This document shows positions 34,933 to 43,793 of a DNA stretch of 64,000 nt, in pieces. Position 1 is the stretch's first letter, and each line of letters opens with the position of its first letter. The notes beneath the pieces are model-generated. The model saw nothing but the letters and a program-made list of their open reading frames with translations, was not told the DNA's origin and did not search any database. Origin of the DNA: Sphingomonas sp. Leaf208 (GTDB lineage: Bacteria; Pseudomonadota; Alphaproteobacteria; Sphingomonadales; Sphingomonadaceae); NCBI RefSeq assembly GCF_001421415.1, contig NZ_LMKH01000035.1, positions 412,957 through 476,956 on the forward strand. The letters are read 5' to 3'. The position numbers were made by a program, and so were the translations under genes.

Positions 34933-36360
34933 ATGACGATAGCAGCAGACCCCCGTTCGTTCCTCTACCGCGACACGCTCGACCCCGAGCAGGCGCAGGC
35001 GCTGACCGCCAAGGCACTCGGCAAGGCCGATGACGGCGAGCTCTATCTCCAGTACCGCAAGGCCGAGGCATTCGGGTTCGACGATGGTCGGCTGAAGACC
35101 GCCTCCTACGACACGAGTTCGGGCTTCGGCCTGCGCGCCGTCTCGGGCGAAATGACCGCGTTCGCGCATTCGAACGAGATGACGCCGGCTGCGATCCGTC
35201 GCGCTGCCGAGACGATGGCGCTGATCGAGCCGGGTGTCGCCGCCAAGGCTGGTCCTCCCCAGGGCACCAACCGCCATCGCTACACCGCCGCCGATCCGCT
35301 CGATCTCGTGCCGTTCGCCGACAAGGTGAATTTGTGCCAGACGATCGACGCCGCCGCGCGCGCGCGCGATCCTCGCGTTGCGCAGGTTTCGGTCAGCCTG
35401 TCAGGGACGTGGTCGGTCGTCGAGATCGTCCGCGCCGATGGGTTCTTTGCGACGGATGTCCGCCCGCTGGTACGCCTCAACGTGTCGATCGTCGCCGAGC
35501 AGAATGGCCGTCGCGAGACCGGCAGCTACGGGATCGGTGGCCGCTATCTCTATACTGACCTGTTCGAACCGGCGACGTACAACCGTGCGATCGACGAGGC
35601 GTTGTCGCAGGCGCTTGTAAACCTCGATTCGATCGCCGCGCCCGCCGGCGAGATGACCGTGCTGCTTGGAAATGGTTGGCCCGGCATCCTGTTGCACGAG
35701 GCGATCGGCCACGGGCTCGAGGGCGACTTCAACCGCAAGGGCACATCGGCCTTCTCCGGCCGGATCGGCGAGCGTGTCGCAGCCGAGGGCGTCACCGTGG
35801 TCGATGACGGCTCGCTCCAGGATCGCCGCGGCTCCCTGACGATCGATGACGAGGGGACGCCGACGCGCGAGACCGTGCTGATCGAGGACGGCATCCTCAA
35901 GGGCTATATGCAGGATCGCTTGAATGCCCGGCTGATGGGCGTCGAGGCGACCGGCAACGGCCGTCGCGAGAGCTATGCGCACGCGCCGATGCCGCGGATG
36001 ACCAACACCTTCATGAAGGCGGGCAACGACGATCCCGCCGAACTGTTGAGCCGTGTGAAGAAGGGCATCTTCGCCAAGGCATTCGGCGGCGGGCAGGTCG
36101 ATATCGTGTCGGGCAAGTTCGTGTTCAGCTGCACCGAGGCGTATCTGATCGAGGACGGCAAGCTGGGCGCACCGATCAAGGGCGCGACGCTGATCGGCGA
36201 CGGTCCGAGTTCGCTGACCAAGGTGCGCGGCATCGGCAACGACTTCGCGCTCGACGAGGGCATCGGGATCTGCGGCAAGGGCGGGCAGTCGGTGCCGGCT
36301 GGCGTCGGGCAGCCGACGTTGCTGGTCGATGGGCTTACGGTCGGCGGGACGGCGGCCTAA
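34933..36360 (+). CDS. tldD: metalloprotease TldD
   Basis: A 475-residue subunit of the TldD/TldE protease. The zinc motif HEAIGH is at 255-260 (HExxxH) inside LLHEAIGHGLEGDFNRKG. SAFSGRIGERVA, MPRMTNTF and the C-terminal GICGKGGQSVP with the third-ligand Cys follow. TldE is not in the window. TldD/E acts in peptide maturation and in CcdA antitoxin breakdown in E. coli, which makes the convergent ccdAB pair next door noteworthy. The tldD stop overlaps the ccdB stop. Confidence 0.95.
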   Translation: MTIAADPRSFLYRDTLDPEQAQALTAKALGKADDGELYLQYRKAEAFGFDDGRLKTASYDTSSGFGLRAVSGEMTAFAHSNEMTPAAIRRAAETMALIEPGVAAKAGPPQGTNRHRYTAADPLDLVPFADKVNLCQTIDAAARARDPRVAQVSVSLSGTWSVVEIVRADGFFATDVRPLVRLNVSIVAEQNGRRETGSYGIGGRYLYTDLFEPATYNRAIDEALSQALVNLDSIAAPAGEMTVLLGNGWPGILLHEAIGHGLEGDFNRKGTSAFSGRIGERVAAEGVTVVDDGSLQDRRGSLTIDDEGTPTRETVLIEDGILKGYMQDRLNARLMGVEATGNGRRESYAHAPMPRMTNTFMKAGNDDPAELLSRVKKGIFAKAFGGGQVDIVSGKFVFSCTEAYLIEDGKLGAPIKGATLIGDGPSSLTKVRGIGNDFALDEGIGICGKGGQSVPAGVGQPTLLVDGLTVGGTAA

Positions 36361-36647
36361 AACCCGGAGATCAACATATCGAGCGCAGCCTTGATCTCGA
36401 ACTGTGCTGCGTCGAGTGTAGTGACGGTATCTTCGATATCGCGGACATCGATTGCGCGTGCCAGCGGCGTGATCATGGTCAGTGTCGTGCCGTCGACAAC
36501 GAAGGTTGGCGTCAGCCTCTTGAGTGCGACGGTGTCGATTGGACGAAGCGGCACCACGAAGCGGGTCGGCAAATCAGCCAGAAGATCAGATTGGCAATCG
36601 ATCACTAGCACGTTGCCGCGAACGCGGTAGACGTCGAACTGTGCCAT
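36357..36647 (-). CDS. ccdB: CcdB-family toxin
   Basis: A 96-residue protein matching CcdB, the gyrase-poisoning toxin: MAQFDVYRV, LLVIDCQSDLL-like start, TRFVVPLRP, and a conserved C-terminal LDMLISGF (F-plasmid CcdB ends similarly in a Trp-Gly-Ile tail). Its start abuts the antitoxin stop with no gap. Its stop overlaps the tldD stop on the other strand. Gyrase targeting is from the family, not shown here. Confidence 0.88.
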   Translation of the reverse strand: MAQFDVYRVRGNVLVIDCQSDLLADLPTRFVVPLRPIDTVALKRLTPTFVVDGTTLTMITPLARAIDVRDIEDTVTTLDAAQFEIKAALDMLISGF

Positions 36648-36899
36648 TCAGAGCGACCGCAAATGGGCGAGCGGATCGCCGTTCTTTTCGTACCAGTGGT
36701 TCCAGTCCTGTATCGCCTCGCGATTTTCTTCCTTCCAGCGCCGCTCCTGTTCGACTTTCGTTGCGTGCCTGATAGCGTGTTCGCTGATCTGGGAGAGGTT
36801 GAGCCCTGCTTCCCGTGCCGCCGCTACGATGCCGGTATCGAGCGACATATTAACCGATTGGCGCTTGCCGGTTGCGACGGGATCATGTTTCATGGGCAT
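36648..36899 (-). CDS. ccdA: CcdA-family antitoxin
   Basis: An 83-residue (or 81 from the second ATG) protein. The N-terminal ribbon-helix-helix is KRQSVNMSLDTGIVAAAREAG, followed by the toxin-binding tail with RRWKEENREAIQDWNHWYEKNG, typical of CcdA. It should neutralise CcdB and repress the operon. Direct repeats in the promoter region (36905-36928) are a likely binding site. Confidence 0.88.
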   Translation of the reverse strand: MPMKHDPVATGKRQSVNMSLDTGIVAAAREAGLNLSQISEHAIRHATKVEQERRWKEENREAIQDWNHWYEKNGDPLAHLRSL

Positions 36900-36904
36900 A
36901 GAGT

Positions 36905-36928
36905 ATGCGCGTCAACGATGCGCGTCAA
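36905..36928. promoter_or_regulatory. direct repeats upstream of ccdA
   Basis: Two exact copies of ATGCGCGTCAA spaced 13 bases start to start, between the divergent ccdA and PNPOx-like genes. A plausible CcdA/CcdB operator, by position. Confidence 0.5.
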
Positions 36929-36942
36929 TTCGGAGCCGAACG

Positions 36943-37503
36943 ATGGACTTCTTCCCCGCACTCACAGACGACCATCGCGCGTTCGTTGCCCGGCAGCCGG
37001 TATTTTTCGTCGCAACGGCCGCGGAAGGTGCGAGGATCAATCTCAGTCCCAAGGGCATGGACAGCTTTCGCGTACTCGATCCGAAGACGGTCGCGTATCT
37101 TGACGTCGGTGGGTCGGGGAACGAGACGAACGCGCATCTGGGCGTGGATGGTCGCATCACGATCATGTTCTGCGCGTTCGACCAGCCTGCGCTGATCTTT
37201 CGCATTTACGGCAAGGGGCGTGCGGTGTTGCCGCAGGATGACGGCTGGGCTGACCTCTACGCGCAGTTCACGCCGTTGCCTGGGACGCGGCAGATCTTCG
37301 TAATTGCGGTCGACGAGGTGCAGACGAGTTGCGGCTGGGGTGTACCGTTCATGACGCTCGACCGCGAACGCCAGACCCTGTCGAAATATCACGCCAGGCA
37401 ATCCGATGCCGAACGGACCGAGGAATTGGCGGGGCCGATTGCGAGCATCGATGGCTTGCCGGTTCGGCTCGGCACCGTTCTGCCGGATCGCGTCGGCGCA
37501 TGA
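36943..37503 (+). CDS. pyridoxamine 5'-phosphate oxidase family protein
   Basis: A 186-residue split-barrel flavin-binding-type protein: RQPVFFVATAAEGARINLSPKG, DPKTVAYLDVGGSGNETNAHL and TIMFCAFDQPALIFRIYGKG. This is the stand-alone PNPOx-like family rather than PdxH; the substrate is unknown. The ATG at 36943 is the start with a credible N-terminus (MDFFPALTDDHRAFV). It overlaps the DUF2007 gene by four bases. Confidence 0.82.
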   Translation: MDFFPALTDDHRAFVARQPVFFVATAAEGARINLSPKGMDSFRVLDPKTVAYLDVGGSGNETNAHLGVDGRITIMFCAFDQPALIFRIYGKGRAVLPQDDGWADLYAQFTPLPGTRQIFVIAVDEVQTSCGWGVPFMTLDRERQTLSKYHARQSDAERTEELAGPIASIDGLPVRLGTVLPDRVGA

Positions 37504-37697
37504 GCCTGGTCGAACTGGGGCGGTACGGCCGCAACGAGGCGCATATCATCGTCGGGCGGCTCGAGAGCGAAGGCATCCCCGCGATCGCGTTCGATGGCGG
37601 GATGTCGATCATGGAGGGCAGCTGGTTGCTGATCCCGGTCCGCGTGATGGTCGACGAGGATGACCTGGACGAGGCCCGGAGAATCCTAACCGGTTGA
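37500..37697 (+). CDS. DUF2007-like small protein
   Basis: A 65-residue protein: LVELGRYGRNEAHIIVGRLESEGIPA, then LLIPVRVMVDEDDLDEARRIL. This is the PII-like signal-transducer fold called DUF2007, with no assigned role. The ATG overlaps the stop of the preceding gene. Confidence 0.8.
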   Translation: MSLVELGRYGRNEAHIIVGRLESEGIPAIAFDGGMSIMEGSWLLIPVRVMVDEDDLDEARRILTG

Positions 37698-37739
37698 GGG
37701 GACGGGGCAAGCGCTCTTAAGGAAGTCGCCTACCCCTAT

Positions 37740-37835
37740 CGTCATTCCCGCGCAGGCGGGAACCCATACTGGCAAAGCTCGCGGGTTATCGACGACCCTT
37801 TGAGTTTATGGATCCCCGCCTCCGCGGGGATGACG
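37740..37835. repeat. family H inverted-repeat element
   Basis: Arms CGTCATTCCCGCG...GCGGGAA and CCCCGCC...CGCGGGGATGACG flank about 45 bases. Single copy here. Its repeat unit is like the CCCGC-GCGGG units of families A and B. Confidence 0.75.
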
Positions 37836-37895
37836 GGAATTGGGTGCCGGTCGTGCAAATCTAGACGGGCGGTGCCAAATCCCTGCCCGCCATGA

Positions 37896-39224
37896 TCAGC
37901 CCCCAGCGCTAACCCGCCAGATCGCGTTGCCGACGTCGTCCGCGACCAGCAGGCCACCGGTCTTGTCGGTGATGACGCCGACCGGACGACCCTGCGCGTC
38001 GCCGTCCTTGTTCAGGAATCCGCCGAGCACATCGACCGGCTTTGCATTCGCCGCCGGGAAGCCGGTGTCGCCGAAGGGTACGTAGACGACCTTGTAGCCC
38101 GACACCGGCTTGCGGTTCCACGAGCCGTGCTCGCCGACGAACGCGCCGTTGGCGAACCTCGCGCCGAGTTTTGCGTCCGCGGAGAAGGTCAGGCCGAGCG
38201 CAGCGACGTGCGGTCCGAGCGCGTAGTCGGGGCGCTTGGCGTATTGCTGTAGCGCAGGATTCTTTGGTTCGACGCGGCTGTCGGGGTAGCCGCCCCAATA
38301 ATACCAGGGCCAGCCGAAGTGATCGCCGAACTCGACCTGCGTCAGGTAATCGGGTGCGAGGTCGGAGCCGAGCATGTCGCGCTCGTTGACGACGGTCCAC
38401 AGCCCGCCGGACTTGGGGTTGATCGCCATGCCGTTGGGGTTGCGCAGGCCGGCGGCGTAGATCCGCCAGTTCTTGTCCTTCGGCCAGACCTGCAGGATGT
38501 TGGCGCGGTATTTCTCGGCGTCCATGCCGTTCTCGGCGATGTTCGAGGACGAGCCGACGCCGACGTAGAGCGTCTTGCCGTCAGCCGCCGCGATCACGTT
38601 GCGCGCCCAGTGATTGCCGCCGGGATTGAGCTTGATGACGAGCTCGGGCTTGGCGGTGATCTTGGTCGCGCCGTCAGTGTAGGGCACGCGGACGAGCGCG
38701 TCGGTGTTGCCGATGTAGAGCTGGCCGTCGAGCAGCGTCATGCCGAACGGCGAGTTGAGTCCGGTCATGAACACCGACTTCGTTTCCGCCACGCCATCAC
38801 CGTTCGCGTCGCGCAGCAGCGTGATGCGGTTGGCCGACTGCACGCCGGCGCCGGCGCGGCCCATTAGCACCTTCATCACCCAGCCAGTGATCCCGCCGCC
38901 TTCGCGTGGCGGCGAGTTCGTCTCGGCGACCAGCACGTCGCCGTTGGGGAGGCGGTACATCCAGCGCGGGTGGTCGAGCCCTGTCGCGAACGGCTGGACC
39001 TTGAGACCCGCGGCAGGCGTCGGCATCGCGCCGTTCTGCCAGCCGACGACCTTCGCGACCTTGACGGTCGGGATCGTCTGGATGCGGGGATCGGTGATCT
39101 TGGGCAGCTTGCCGGCGACCTGGTCGACCGACAATTCCGCCGTATCGGGCCAGGCGAGATACGTGACGCCCGCGGCGATCACGAGCAGGATCAGCCCGAG
39201 GACGATGAGAATGTGTTTGCGCAT
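37896..39224 (-). CDS. membrane-anchored PQQ-type sugar (sorbosone) dehydrogenase-like protein
   Basis: A 442-residue six-bladed beta-propeller. An N-terminal anchor (4-24) puts the rest in the periplasm. The family blocks are FATGLDHPRWMYRLPNGDVLVAE, GLNSPFGMTLLDGQLYIGNTD, GLRNPNGMAINP, FGDHFGWPWYYWGGYPD and GSWNRKPVSGYKVVYVPF, as in soluble glucose/L-sorbosone dehydrogenases. PQQ and calcium use are family knowledge; no PQQ genes are in the window. Confidence 0.87.
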   Translation of the reverse strand: MRKHILIVLGLILLVIAAGVTYLAWPDTAELSVDQVAGKLPKITDPRIQTIPTVKVAKVVGWQNGAMPTPAAGLKVQPFATGLDHPRWMYRLPNGDVLVAETNSPPREGGGITGWVMKVLMGRAGAGVQSANRITLLRDANGDGVAETKSVFMTGLNSPFGMTLLDGQLYIGNTDALVRVPYTDGATKITAKPELVIKLNPGGNHWARNVIAAADGKTLYVGVGSSSNIAENGMDAEKYRANILQVWPKDKNWRIYAAGLRNPNGMAINPKSGGLWTVVNERDMLGSDLAPDYLTQVEFGDHFGWPWYYWGGYPDSRVEPKNPALQQYAKRPDYALGPHVAALGLTFSADAKLGARFANGAFVGEHGSWNRKPVSGYKVVYVPFGDTGFPAANAKPVDVLGGFLNKDGDAQGRPVGVITDKTGGLLVADDVGNAIWRVSAGG

Positions 39225-39270
39225 GGCGAGAGATTAGGGGGACGAGGGGGCCGGGGCAATCCTCCCCCGC

Positions 39271-39393
39271 ACGGGAAGGGGATTCGCGTAGCCGTGGAGC
39301 GGGACTTCCACGAGCGATACGCTTGCGATGATCTTCTCTGTGCCGTTGCTGCGCGTCGCGGTCCCGCCCTTCGTTTCTGGGAGGGGTGAAAGG
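39271..39393. repeat. family G element, decayed copy
   Basis: The left end AATCCTCCCCCGCACGGG and the right segment GCGCGTCGCGGTCCCGCCC correspond to both ends of the element at 63899-64000. It lies in a 392-base gap. The rest (39394-39616) has no credible gene; open frames there lack family features. Confidence 0.6.
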
Positions 39394-39616
39394 CCGGGAT
39401 TGCCGCTGATGGCTGGTCCTCATGACGCCTTGCTTTACGAGACGCCCGACAAGCCGAAGCCGGCGTTCCTCACCTTGTTCCAAACCTTCACGAATGCACC
39501 CGCGACGTCTCGTTCGCATCATCGGCGTATGCATCTCCGCCAACGCACGCACCGGCAATAGATCACGTCGGCATTGTTCAGCTACGACTATTGCCGACCA
39601 CGTCAGCTTGTGAAGG

Positions 39617-40210
39617 TCAGAACCTGATCGGCACGCCCACGAACGCCTGCCAAGTCTGGTTGTCGACATGCTTGACGTCCATACGCACGCCGTAGCGGCG
39701 ATCGATCCGATACTCGGCACCACCGCCTACAACGAAGCTGCTTCCCCACCCGAACTCATCGCCTATCCCGATCTGGTCGCGAATGCGGTATTTGTTACCC
39801 CCATAGCCGACCGAGCCATATGCCATCAGGCGCGGTGTCAGAACGTAACCGGCTCGCACGGTGCCCCGGACGCCAAACTTTGGCTTCTGGTCGTAGACGA
39901 GGCCCTCGAACGTCGCCCTGTTGTCGCGGCCACCAGCGGTCCCCGCGATCTCGACGCCCAGTCGCCAGTTACGCGAGGCGGCGATATCGTAGCCGGCGAA
40001 TACGCCTTCACCCAAGCCATTGGCACGATAATAGCGGTCGTACCGGGAGACGAGCGTATCGTTCTCATATTCTTCGAACTCGAGCGCAAAATGATGCTCG
40101 AGCAGCCCCGCCTCAATCCCTATCGACGGACCGGTGAACGGACGGTCGACAGTCTGTGCCGCGGCTCCATTCGCGATCGTCATCATCGCCAGACCCATTG
40201 CATACCGCAT
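39617..40210 (-). CDS. outer-membrane beta-barrel porin-family protein
   Basis: A 197-residue exported protein. A signal peptide ends near NGAAAQT, then eight or so amphipathic strands follow (GPSIGIEAGLLEHHF, LGEGVFAGYDIAAS, GVRGTVRAGYVLTPRLMAYGSVGYGG) and the chain ends in a terminal Phe. This is the OmpA-like/Omp25 beta-barrel layout of alphaproteobacteria. The ATG at 40210 has GGGAGA eight bases upstream. Ligand or role unknown. Confidence 0.8.
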   Translation of the reverse strand: MRYAMGLAMMTIANGAAAQTVDRPFTGPSIGIEAGLLEHHFALEFEEYENDTLVSRYDRYYRANGLGEGVFAGYDIAASRNWRLGVEIAGTAGGRDNRATFEGLVYDQKPKFGVRGTVRAGYVLTPRLMAYGSVGYGGNKYRIRDQIGIGDEFGWGSSFVVGGGAEYRIDRRYGVRMDVKHVDNQTWQAFVGVPIRF

Positions 40211-40283
40211 CGCCAATCTCCCTATGGAGTGACGATCATTGCCGGATCGAAATGAACGGGGTTTTGCAGATCGAGGAGATTGA

Positions 40284-41180
<897 letters not shown>

Positions 41181-41188
41181 CGTGGTCG

Positions 41189-41698
41189 TCAGTCCTCTGT
41201 TATCAGGTAAGGGTCGTGGAGGCCCAAGGCGGCGAGCGCGTCGCGTTCGATCTGCTCCATGCCCTCGGCTTCGTCGTCGTCGATATGATCATAGCCTAGC
41301 AGATGCAGCGTGCCGTGCACCATCAGATGCATTGCGTGATCCTCGACCGAAATGCCACGCTCGCCGGCCTCCGCGACGCATACGCCGTGCGCGAGGATGA
41401 TGTCGCCCAGCAGCACCTCGCCATCGTCCGAATTCTGAGTGATAGTCTCCAGCAAGTCCGCCTGGACCATCGGGAAGGACAGGACGTTGGTCGGCTTGTC
41501 CTTCTGGCGGTATTGCTTGTTAAGGGTGTGGACCTCGTCGTCCGATGCGAGCCGGATCGAGATCTCGACCGTGGCTGCGCTCGTCAGCAGTTCGCCGTGC
41601 GGGGTCCGCTGGATCGCTGCCGTTGCTGCGCGCAGGGCGAGGACGTCCCAATCCTGCTCAGGCCAGGGGGCGTCGGAGGAGAGCGCGATTTCGAGCAT
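41189..41698 (-). CDS. ybeY: endoribonuclease YbeY (16S rRNA maturation)
   Basis: A 169-residue zinc RNase for 16S rRNA 3' processing and quality control. The zinc motif HGTLHLLGYDH is at 128-138, and TNVLSFP at 70-76 is the other hallmark. The acidic tail ends normally. vapC stops nine bases upstream, so the ybeY transcript either passes through vapBC or starts within it. Confidence 0.96.
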   Translation of the reverse strand: MLEIALSSDAPWPEQDWDVLALRAATAAIQRTPHGELLTSAATVEISIRLASDDEVHTLNKQYRQKDKPTNVLSFPMVQADLLETITQNSDDGEVLLGDIILAHGVCVAEAGERGISVEDHAMHLMVHGTLHLLGYDHIDDDEAEGMEQIERDALAALGLHDPYLITED

Positions 41699-41707
41699 GC
41701 AGGTCCT

Positions 41708-42103
41708 TCAGGCGAGATCGGTGAGGGCGAAATCATTACCTTTGTAGAGAAGTTCCGCGCCATGGGTTTTCGCGCAGGCATAGGCGAAACAATCGCCCAT
41801 GTTGAGACGGGCGGGGTGACGGCCCTTGCCGTAGCGCGCCGCCGCGACAATCGCCTCTCGGCGCTCACTTTCCGCGATCGGCACGAGACGAAGTCCGGCT
41901 TCATACGCAAAGCTCGAAATGAGGTCGGCCGCCTGCTGGAGGCTGACGGCTTTCAATCTTGCGACGGCCTGCGCTGCTTCCCACGCGCCGACCGCGCAAT
42001 AATAGCGGTCGACGTGCGCCTCGATCACATCGGCGAAATCATCCGCTTCCGGCTCGCCGTGAACGATTGCGACGATAGCGGATGCGTCGACGAGAATGGT
42101 CAA
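41708..42103 (-). CDS. VapC-type PIN-domain toxin
   Basis: A 131-residue PIN nuclease. The four acidic metal ligands are visible: Asp6 (ILVDASAIVAI), Glu42 (GAWEAAQA), Asp104 (NMGDCFAYA) and Asp124 (KGNDFALTD). VapC toxins cut tRNA or rRNA; the target here is unknown. Its ATG overlaps the antitoxin stop by four bases. Confidence 0.92.
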   Translation of the reverse strand: MTILVDASAIVAIVHGEPEADDFADVIEAHVDRYYCAVGAWEAAQAVARLKAVSLQQAADLISSFAYEAGLRLVPIAESERREAIVAAARYGKGRHPARLNMGDCFAYACAKTHGAELLYKGNDFALTDLA

Positions 42104-42357
42104 TCGTCGTCCTCATCGTTCAACGAATCGTAGAAGGCCTTGTCGGCCTCAAGTCCTGTGGACTCGCCTAATGGATGCGCCTCGCGCCATACGCGCAATC
42201 GTTCTCGCATGCTCAGCGGAGCAGCTTCCGGTGCCAGTTCCGCTTTGCGCTTACGCAGTAGATCACGAACGACCTCGGTCTTTGTCACACCGAGACGCAC
42301 CGCAAGCTCCGTCGCGAGTTCGGCGGTTTCGTTGTCCTTGATGTAGAGAGACGCCAT
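42100..42357 (-). CDS. VapB-type antitoxin (Rv0623/PSK family)
   Basis: An 85-residue ribbon-helix-helix antitoxin: MASLYIKDNETAELATEL, RLGVTKTEVVRDLLRKR, then an acidic tail that binds the toxin. AGGAGG is six bases before the ATG at 42357; the ATG at 42363 directly touches that site and is too close. A 31-bp palindrome lies just upstream at 42370-42400. Confidence 0.9.
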   Translation of the reverse strand: MASLYIKDNETAELATELAVRLGVTKTEVVRDLLRKRKAELAPEAAPLSMRERLRVWREAHPLGESTGLEADKAFYDSLNDEDDD

Positions 42358-42369
42358 CGTCATCCTCCT

Positions 42370-42400
42370 GGGATATCCCGGATATACTCCGGGATATCCC
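42370..42400. promoter_or_regulatory. 31-bp palindrome at the vapBC promoter
   Basis: Thirteen-base perfect arms around a five-base centre, containing two GGGATATCCC copies centred 21 bases apart (two helical turns) and an AT-rich centre that could be the -10 region. Position and symmetry fit a VapBC operator. Confidence 0.8.
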
Positions 42401-42405
42401 ACGCA

Positions 42406-43410
42406 TCAACCATCGGTTCCTTCATAGGCCTCGACGACGCGGCCGACGATCGGGTGGCGCACGACGTCGCCGACGGTGAAGCGGCACATCGAGATGCTCT
42501 CGATGCCTTCCAGCCGCCGGACTGCATCTGCCAAGCCGGACGCCGCGACGCCGCCGGGGATGTCGACCTGCTTCGGATCGCCGCAGATCACCATGCGGCT
42601 GTTCTGGCCGAAGCGGGTGAGGAACATCTTCATCTGCGCCGGCGTGGTGTTCTGCGCTTCGTCGAGGATGACGAAGGCATCCGCAAGGGTGCGCCCGCGC
42701 ATGAAGGCGATCGGGGCGACCTCGATTTCGCCCGATGCGATGCGACGTTCGACCTGTTCCGCGGGAAGGCAGTCGTAGAGCGCGTCGTAGAGCGGGCGGA
42801 GGTACGGATCGACCTTCTCCTTCATGTCGCCGGGGAGGAAGCCGAGGCGTTCACCGGCTTCGACCGCGGGGCGTGAGAGGATCAGCCGCTGGACGCTGCC
42901 GTTGATCAGCTGCTGCACCGCTTGGGCGACCGCGACATAGGTCTTGCCCGTACCTGCCGGCCCGAGCGCGAAGATCATGTCGTTGTTGGCAAGCTCGCGC
43001 ATGTAGTGCGCCTGCGCCGGCGTGCGCGGGACGATCGTCTTCTTCCGGGTGCGGATCATGATCGGGGGCGCAGCACCGCCACCGGCATCGGCACGGATGA
43101 TGCCTTCGAGCACGGGTTCGTCCGCCATCGCAATCGACGCATCGACCAAGCCTGCGTCGACGTCCTCGCCGCGCTGAATGCGGGCGTAGAGATCGTGGAG
43201 CACGTCGCGGGCCTTGGCGACCTGCTCGGCGGTGCCCTCCAAACCGATCTTGTTCCCTCGCGCGGTGATGTAGACGCCTAGGCGATTTTCGAGCGCTACC
43301 AGGTTCTGGTCGTACTGGCCGAAGAGCCGGACGAGCAATTGGGGCTTGTCGAACAGCAGCTCGACTCGGGCGCGGTCACCGGACTGGGCGGGAACGGGTT
43401 TACGGCTCAT
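42406..43410 (-). CDS. PhoH family ATPase (PhoL/YbeZ type)
   Basis: A 334-residue P-loop ATPase with a KH-like N-terminal region (25-75) and the PhoH core. Walker A is GPAGTGKT at 150-157. FILSRPAVEAGERLGFLPGD-type and FVILDEAQNTTPAQMKMFLTR (Walker B) blocks follow. PhoH proteins partner YbeY in RNA maturation. Normally ybeY follows immediately; here the vapBC pair lies between. The phoH leader carries a long hairpin (43415-43472). Confidence 0.92.
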   Translation of the reverse strand: MSRKPVPAQSGDRARVELLFDKPQLLVRLFGQYDQNLVALENRLGVYITARGNKIGLEGTAEQVAKARDVLHDLYARIQRGEDVDAGLVDASIAMADEPVLEGIIRADAGGGAAPPIMIRTRKKTIVPRTPAQAHYMRELANNDMIFALGPAGTGKTYVAVAQAVQQLINGSVQRLILSRPAVEAGERLGFLPGDMKEKVDPYLRPLYDALYDCLPAEQVERRIASGEIEVAPIAFMRGRTLADAFVILDEAQNTTPAQMKMFLTRFGQNSRMVICGDPKQVDIPGGVAASGLADAVRRLEGIESISMCRFTVGDVVRHPIVGRVVEAYEGTDG

Positions 43411-43414
43411 ACGG

Positions 43415-43472
43415 TCCTTTCAGAGTGTCAAAGGTTACGCCTGGAAGCGTCGAACCGTAACCTTTGAAAGGA
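43415..43472. promoter_or_regulatory. long inverted repeat in the phoH leader
   Basis: Outer TCCTTTC/GAAAGGA and inner perfect CAAAGGTTACG/CGTAACCTTTG arms, around a 16-base loop. It begins four bases upstream of the phoH start codon. It lacks a U-tract, so it may be an operator, an RNA hairpin near the ribosome binding site or a short repeat. Confidence 0.5.
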
Positions 43473-43658
43473 AGATGAGCACGCCAAGCGACGCGTTCAA
43501 GCCGCGCCGGGGCGCTGGCCGAGAGATGATTCGAGTCGCGTGGGCGAAGCTGCATCGGGTGCGAGTGTGACAGGCGATCGGGGTGTAGGACAGCGAAATC
43601 GCGGGGGGTGGTTTCAAGGCCCGCGCGTTTTGCTTTGATGCCTCAGGGACGCCGTTGC

Positions 43659-43784
43659 GATCCTCCCCCGCCAGGGGGAGGTGTCGCCGTAGGTGACGGA
43701 GGGGGGACACGGATCCATGCGTTGGCGCTTGCCTCCCCCTCCGTCAGGCAAGTGCCTGCCACCTCCCCCTGGCGGGGGAGGATT
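43659..43784. repeat. family D inverted-repeat element
   Basis: About 126 bp. Arms start GATCCTCCCCCGCCAGGGGG and end in the complement, with inner GTGACGGAGGGGG/CCCCCTCCGTCA. The second copy is at 58232-58358. It ends nine bases from the miaB stop. The stretch 43473-43658 has no credible gene. Confidence 0.85.
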
Positions 43785-43793
43785 AGGGGGGGC

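Noticed and set aside
39328..39561. A 77-codon open frame in the gap before the beta-barrel gene
   Set aside because: It begins in a decayed repeat, has no ribosome binding site and no recognisable sequence.
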